DNA of 7,991 nucleotides from Candidatus Brocadiaceae bacterium (lineage in GTDB: Bacteria > Planctomycetota > Brocadiia > SM23-32), in the NCBI GenBank assembly GCA_003551785.1, contig PUNP01000902.1, positions 1-7,991 of the forward strand, written 5' to 3'. A program made the translations under genes and the position numbers. This document shows positions 4,828-7,991 of the stretch, piece after piece. The notes under the pieces are model-generated. The model saw nothing but the letters and a program-made list of their open reading frames with translations. It made no database searches and was not told where the DNA came from. The first letter of the stretch is position 1. Each line of letters starts with the position of its first letter.

Positions 4828-7800
4828 CTACAGCGCTTCCGGCCCAAGGGCTTTGGGCTTCTCAGTGTCTTCCAGCAGTTTTACTTTTGATTTCACATAA
4901 GCAGGAAAACCGGTACCGGCCGGTATAAGGTGTCCGAGGATGACATTTTCTTTGAGTCCGGCTAATTGATCACTCTTACCAGCTAAAGCAGCCTGGGTAA
5001 GCACTCTTGTGGTATTTTGAAAAGAAGCAGCACTTATGAAGCTGTCACTCCTTAAAGCAGCCTTAGTTATACCCAGCAATATAGGCTCAGCCGTTGCCGG
5101 TTCACCACCGGATTCCAGAGCTTTGCGGTTCTCCCTTTGGAGGTCAAATTTATCAACAAACCGACCGGGAATAAACTCGGTATCGCCACTTGATCTTATC
5201 TTCATATGCCGTGCCATCTGCGAGATGAGCACCTCGATATGCTTATCGTCTATAGTAACATTCTGAAGCCTGTATACTTTTTGTATTTCGTCAAGCATAT
5301 AACGATGTAAAGCTTCTTCCCCGCTGATCCGCAGCACGTCCTGCAGAACTAAAGGTCCTTCTACGAGAGCTTCTCCAGCGACTACATTGTCACCTCTGTT
5401 GACCCGCATGTGTTTACCGACAGGCACTTCATGATCGGCTCTATAGCCTGTTTGCGGGTTCTCAACAGTAATAACAGTGCGCCCGCGCCGCCTTTCAATA
5501 TCAACCACTTCGCCGTCGATTTCGCTCATCACGGCAGGGTTGCGTGGTTTACGGGCTTCGAACAATTCCGTCACTCTCGGGAGTCCACCGGTAATATCCT
5601 GTGTGCCTTTAACTTCACGCAAGCACCTGGCCAACCTTGTTCCTGCGGATATCATTTGTCCTTCTTCCACTTCGATAATCGCTTTTTCAGGGATAGGATA
5701 GAGCGCTTTAATATCACCGTCATCACCTTCTATAAGTATTTGCGGGTGAACATCACCTTCATGCTCCATTATAACTTTACGGGTTGTCCCATGAGCTACA
5801 TCTCTCTCGATCCGCAAGGTCTTGCCTTCAACAATATCTTCGTAGTGAACTTTACCTTCGACCTCACTTATAACCGGGGTGAAGTGAATATCCCATTGCG
5901 CGAGCAGGTCACCGGATTCGACCTCCTTACCTTCATCAACCACGACCTCAGCGCCCATGGGAATATTATGCCGTTCAACATCTCTGTTTTTTGCATCATA
6001 AAGAACAAGTTCACCCTGGCGGCCAATAGTTACACGTCTTCCGTCCTGGGCGGTCACGACATTCAGGTTTTCATATTTAATCTTACCACCACGTGCGCAT
6101 TCGATTTTACCGTTTTCGCCCCCTCCCATAGCTACCCCCCCTGTATGGAAGGTTCTCATAGTGAGCTGGGTTCCCGGTTCACCTATCGATTGGGCGGCGA
6201 TAATACCGGCGGCAACGCCAAGTTCCACCTGTTTTTTCCTGGCTAAATCCATTCCATAACACATAGCACAGATACCCCGGGAACTTTCACAAGTCAAAGG
6301 AGAACGAACCCGAATCTTCATTCTCGGGTCATAGTCTTCTATATTACGTGCCGTTTCCTCATCTATGAGTTTATTTTCCTGTGCAATTATTTCATCGGTT
6401 ATCGGATGCACGAATGTATCACGCGCCACCCTGCCGGTAATGATATCCCGAAGCGGAACTTTGACCTTATCACCTTCAATGACAGGTTCCTTAGTGATAC
6501 CATTAGAAGTGCCGCAATCATGCTCAACAACTACGACATTCTGGGCAACGTCGGCGAGCCGACGAGTCAGGTATCCGCTATCTGCGGTCTTGAGGGCGGT
6601 ATCAGCCAACCCTTTTCTGGCACCATGCGTTGAACTGAAATATTCCAAAACACTCAACCCCTCGCGGAAATTTGAGCGAATAGGTGTTTCAATGATCTCG
6701 CCGCCCGGTTTTGCCATCAACCCCCTCATTCCGGCCAACTGGCTTATCTGCTGCCCCTTACCACGTGCTCCGGAAGCAAGCATCATATGGACAGGATTGT
6801 TATACGGTTTACCGTCGCGATGATCGGTGCTCAACGCACCTGTGACTTCCTTGGAAACTTTCTCGGTAGCAGCATTCCATTCATCGATAACGCGTTGCCG
6901 TCTTTCGACATCGGTGATAGCACCTTGTCTATACTGTCCCATCACTTTATCAACGCTCTGTTGGGTTTTCTTGAGAATATCCTGCTTATCCGGAGCGGTG
7001 CACAGATCACGCATTGCCATAGAAGCTCCGGATTGGGTAGCGCCTCTGAACCCCATATCCTTCATATCATCAATAACATTGATCATGCCTTGTCTGCCAA
7101 TCCTGTGGTAGCAGTCATCAATAATACGATTGAGTGCGCCGCCGTCAAGCGGGAAGTTATAAAAAGGCATGTTCTCGGAAAGAATTTCATGGAAAAGTAA
7201 ACGCCCAACCGTAGTAGTAAGGTGACCTTCCAAAGTATCAATAGTACCACCTTTTTCATGCACAATCTGAGTACGAGATGTTTTCACCTCTATTCTATCG
7301 TGATACTTCAGTCGTCCGGCCTCGTATGCCATCAGCACCTCATCTTCATCAGCAAATTTACCTTTCAATCCTTCATCTTCCCTGGGTTCAAGGGAGAGAT
7401 AATAACACCCGAGAACAATTTCTTGTGAGGGACTGATTAAAGGACTTCCACACTGGGGAGTGAAAACATTATGGGTGGCCAGCATGAGAGTTTTAGCCTC
7501 GGCCTGCGCTTCTACACTCAAAGGCAGATGCACGGCCATAGTATCCCCGTCAAAATCGGCGTTGAAACCACGACAGACAAGCGGATGGAGCTGGATAGCA
7601 TTCCCTTCGACTAAGACCGGCTCAAATGCCTGAACACCCATTCTATGCAAAGTAGGTGCTCTGTTGAGAAGTACAGGATGCCCCTTAATGACATCTTCAA
7701 GCACATCCCAAACTTTATCCGATTCATTTTGCAATTCCCTTTTGGCGGCTTTAACACTTTCAGTTAACCCCCTGTCTTTCAGCTCTTTGATAATAAAGGG

Positions 7801-7991
7801 CTGGTATAATTCTTTTGCTACCTTTTTAGGCAAACCACACTGGTGCAGTTTCAATTCCGGCCCTACGACAATAACACTGCGGGCGGAATAATCAACTCTT
7901 TTACCTAGGAGGTTTTCTCTGAAACGGCCCTGTTTGCCCTTGATCATATCTGTAAGCCTTTTCAACGGCCTGTTGCTGCTGCCCAGTACCG
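4828..7991 (-). CDS. rpoC: DNA-directed RNA polymerase subunit beta' (RpoC), N-terminal part beyond window
   Basis: The frame is open to the right edge. The first visible residues are [23 protein letters not shown], and TTG at 7965 is an internal leucine. By alignment with the E. coli protein about 314 N-terminal residues (zinc ribbon, clamp start) are missing. The catalytic NADFDGD (7543-7563) supplies the three Mg-binding aspartates; it is followed by T instead of the usual Q. The second zinc site has four cysteines with the expected spacing (in HDCGTS, LTCESS and GICAMC). The bridge helix and trigger loop ([24 protein letters not shown]) are intact. About 180 residues (roughly 6135 to 5602) then interrupt the trigger loop before [14 protein letters not shown], at the position of the SI3 insertion of many Gram-negative lineages. 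The C-terminus ([13 protein letters not shown]) is normal and the stop is TAG. rpsL/rpsG do not follow directly. Confidence 0.99.
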   Translation of the reverse strand, partial: VLGSSNRPLKRLTDMIKGKQGRFRENLLGKRVDYSARSVIVVGPELKLHQCGLPKKVAKELYQPFIIKELKDRGLTESVKAAKRELQNESDKVWDVLEDVIKGHPVLLNRAPTLHRMGVQAFEPVLVEGNAIQLHPLVCRGFNADFDGDTMAVHLPLSVEAQAEAKTLMLATHNVFTPQCGSPLISPSQEIVLGCYYLSLEPREDEGLKGKFADEDEVLMAYEAGRLKYHDRIEVKTSRTQIVHEKGGTIDTLEGHLTTTVGRLLFHEILSENMPFYNFPLDGGALNRIIDDCYHRIGRQGMINVIDDMKDMGFRGATQSGASMAMRDLCTAPDKQDILKKTQQSVDKVMGQYRQGAITDVERRQRVIDEWNAATEKVSKEVTGALSTDHRDGKPYNNPVHMMLASGARGKGQQISQLAGMRGLMAKPGGEIIETPIRSNFREGLSVLEYFSSTHGARKGLADTALKTADSGYLTRRLADVAQNVVVVEHDCGTSNGITKEPVIEGDKVKVPLRDIITGRVARDTFVHPITDEIIAQENKLIDEETARNIEDYDPRMKIRVRSPLTCESSRGICAMCYGMDLARKKQVELGVAAGIIAAQSIGEPGTQLTMRTFHTGGVAMGGGENGKIECARGGKIKYENLNVVTAQDGRRVTIGRQGELVLYDAKNRDVERHNIPMGAEVVVDEGKEVESGDLLAQWDIHFTPVISEVEGKVHYEDIVEGKTLRIERDVAHGTTRKVIMEHEGDVHPQILIEGDDGDIKALYPIPEKAIIEVEEGQMISAGTRLARCLREVKGTQDITGGLPRVTELFEARKPRNPAVMSEIDGEVVDIERRRGRTVITVENPQTGYRADHEVPVGKHMRVNRGDNVVAGEALVEGPLVLQDVLRISGEEALHRYMLDEIQKVYRLQNVTIDDKHIEVLISQMARHMKIRSSGDTEFIPGRFVDKFDLQRENRKALESGGEPATAEPILLGITKAALRSDSFISAASFQNTTRVLTQAALAGKSDQLAGLKENVILGHLIPAGTGFPAYVKSKVKLLEDTEKPKALGPEAL

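Noticed and set aside
6135..6141. Run of seven G (minus strand) in the rpoC trigger loop as a frameshift site
   Set aside because: The frame continues through it into conserved sequence; no sign of an alternative product.
5410..6246. Long plus-strand open frame opposite rpoC (278 codons)
   Set aside because: Antisense to strongly conserved beta' sequence; its translation has no recognisable domain. Typical shadow of a coding frame.
7963..7965. TTG at 7965 as the rpoC start codon
   Set aside because: Codons upstream to the window edge encode the conserved GS.NRPLK stretch, so this is an internal leucine.

Overview
The window looks like ordinary bacterial chromosome. Every gene lies on the minus strand, so the natural reading direction is from 7991 down to 1. 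The right part (7991 to 4828) is the last three quarters of rpoC, the RNA polymerase beta' subunit. Its trigger loop is interrupted by an insertion of about 180 residues at the SI3 position. That fits Gram-negative-type lineages and argues against Firmicutes or Actinobacteria. Wording around the NADFDGD motif ([31 protein letters not shown]) reminds me of Planctomycetota/PVC-type or uncultured relatives, but this is low confidence and a phylogeny would be needed. A flavodiiron protein beside an Fe-S type Rrf2 regulator suggests an anaerobic or microaerobic organism.

Layout in transcription order: (1) rpoC, 3' part. (2) After 48 bp, an eight-helix-type membrane subunit of a zinc/manganese-type ABC importer, with no ATPase or binding protein beside it. 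(3) After 135 bp, a stand-alone response-regulator receiver domain. (4) A 500-bp gene-free stretch (3404 to 2905). It is unusually dense in palindromes: two near-identical hairpins with a compensated base-pair change, a nested inverted repeat, a near-consensus sigma70 promoter whose -35 box is one arm of a palindrome, and a leader that can be drawn as a three-way junction. (5) A tightly packed set of four genes: a 140-residue conserved protein with a GPGxAK motif, a membrane site-2-type metalloprotease with a CBS pair, an Rrf2 repressor with three cysteines, and a flavodiiron protein (FprA type) that runs off the left edge. Gaps between these four are 5, 29 and 17 bp.

The most coherent biological unit is the four-gene set. 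One strong promoter and a structured leader appear to feed a possible nitrosative/oxidative or envelope stress operon. Its Rrf2 protein may sense NO, O2 or Fe-S status, and its flavodiiron protein would reduce NO or O2. The co-regulation is inference from spacing. I did not find phage, CRISPR, a toxin-antitoxin pair, an insertion sequence with a transposase, or tRNA/rRNA genes. The best candidates for something undescribed are the leader RNA (2939-3023) and the palindromic repeat cluster (3080-3377).
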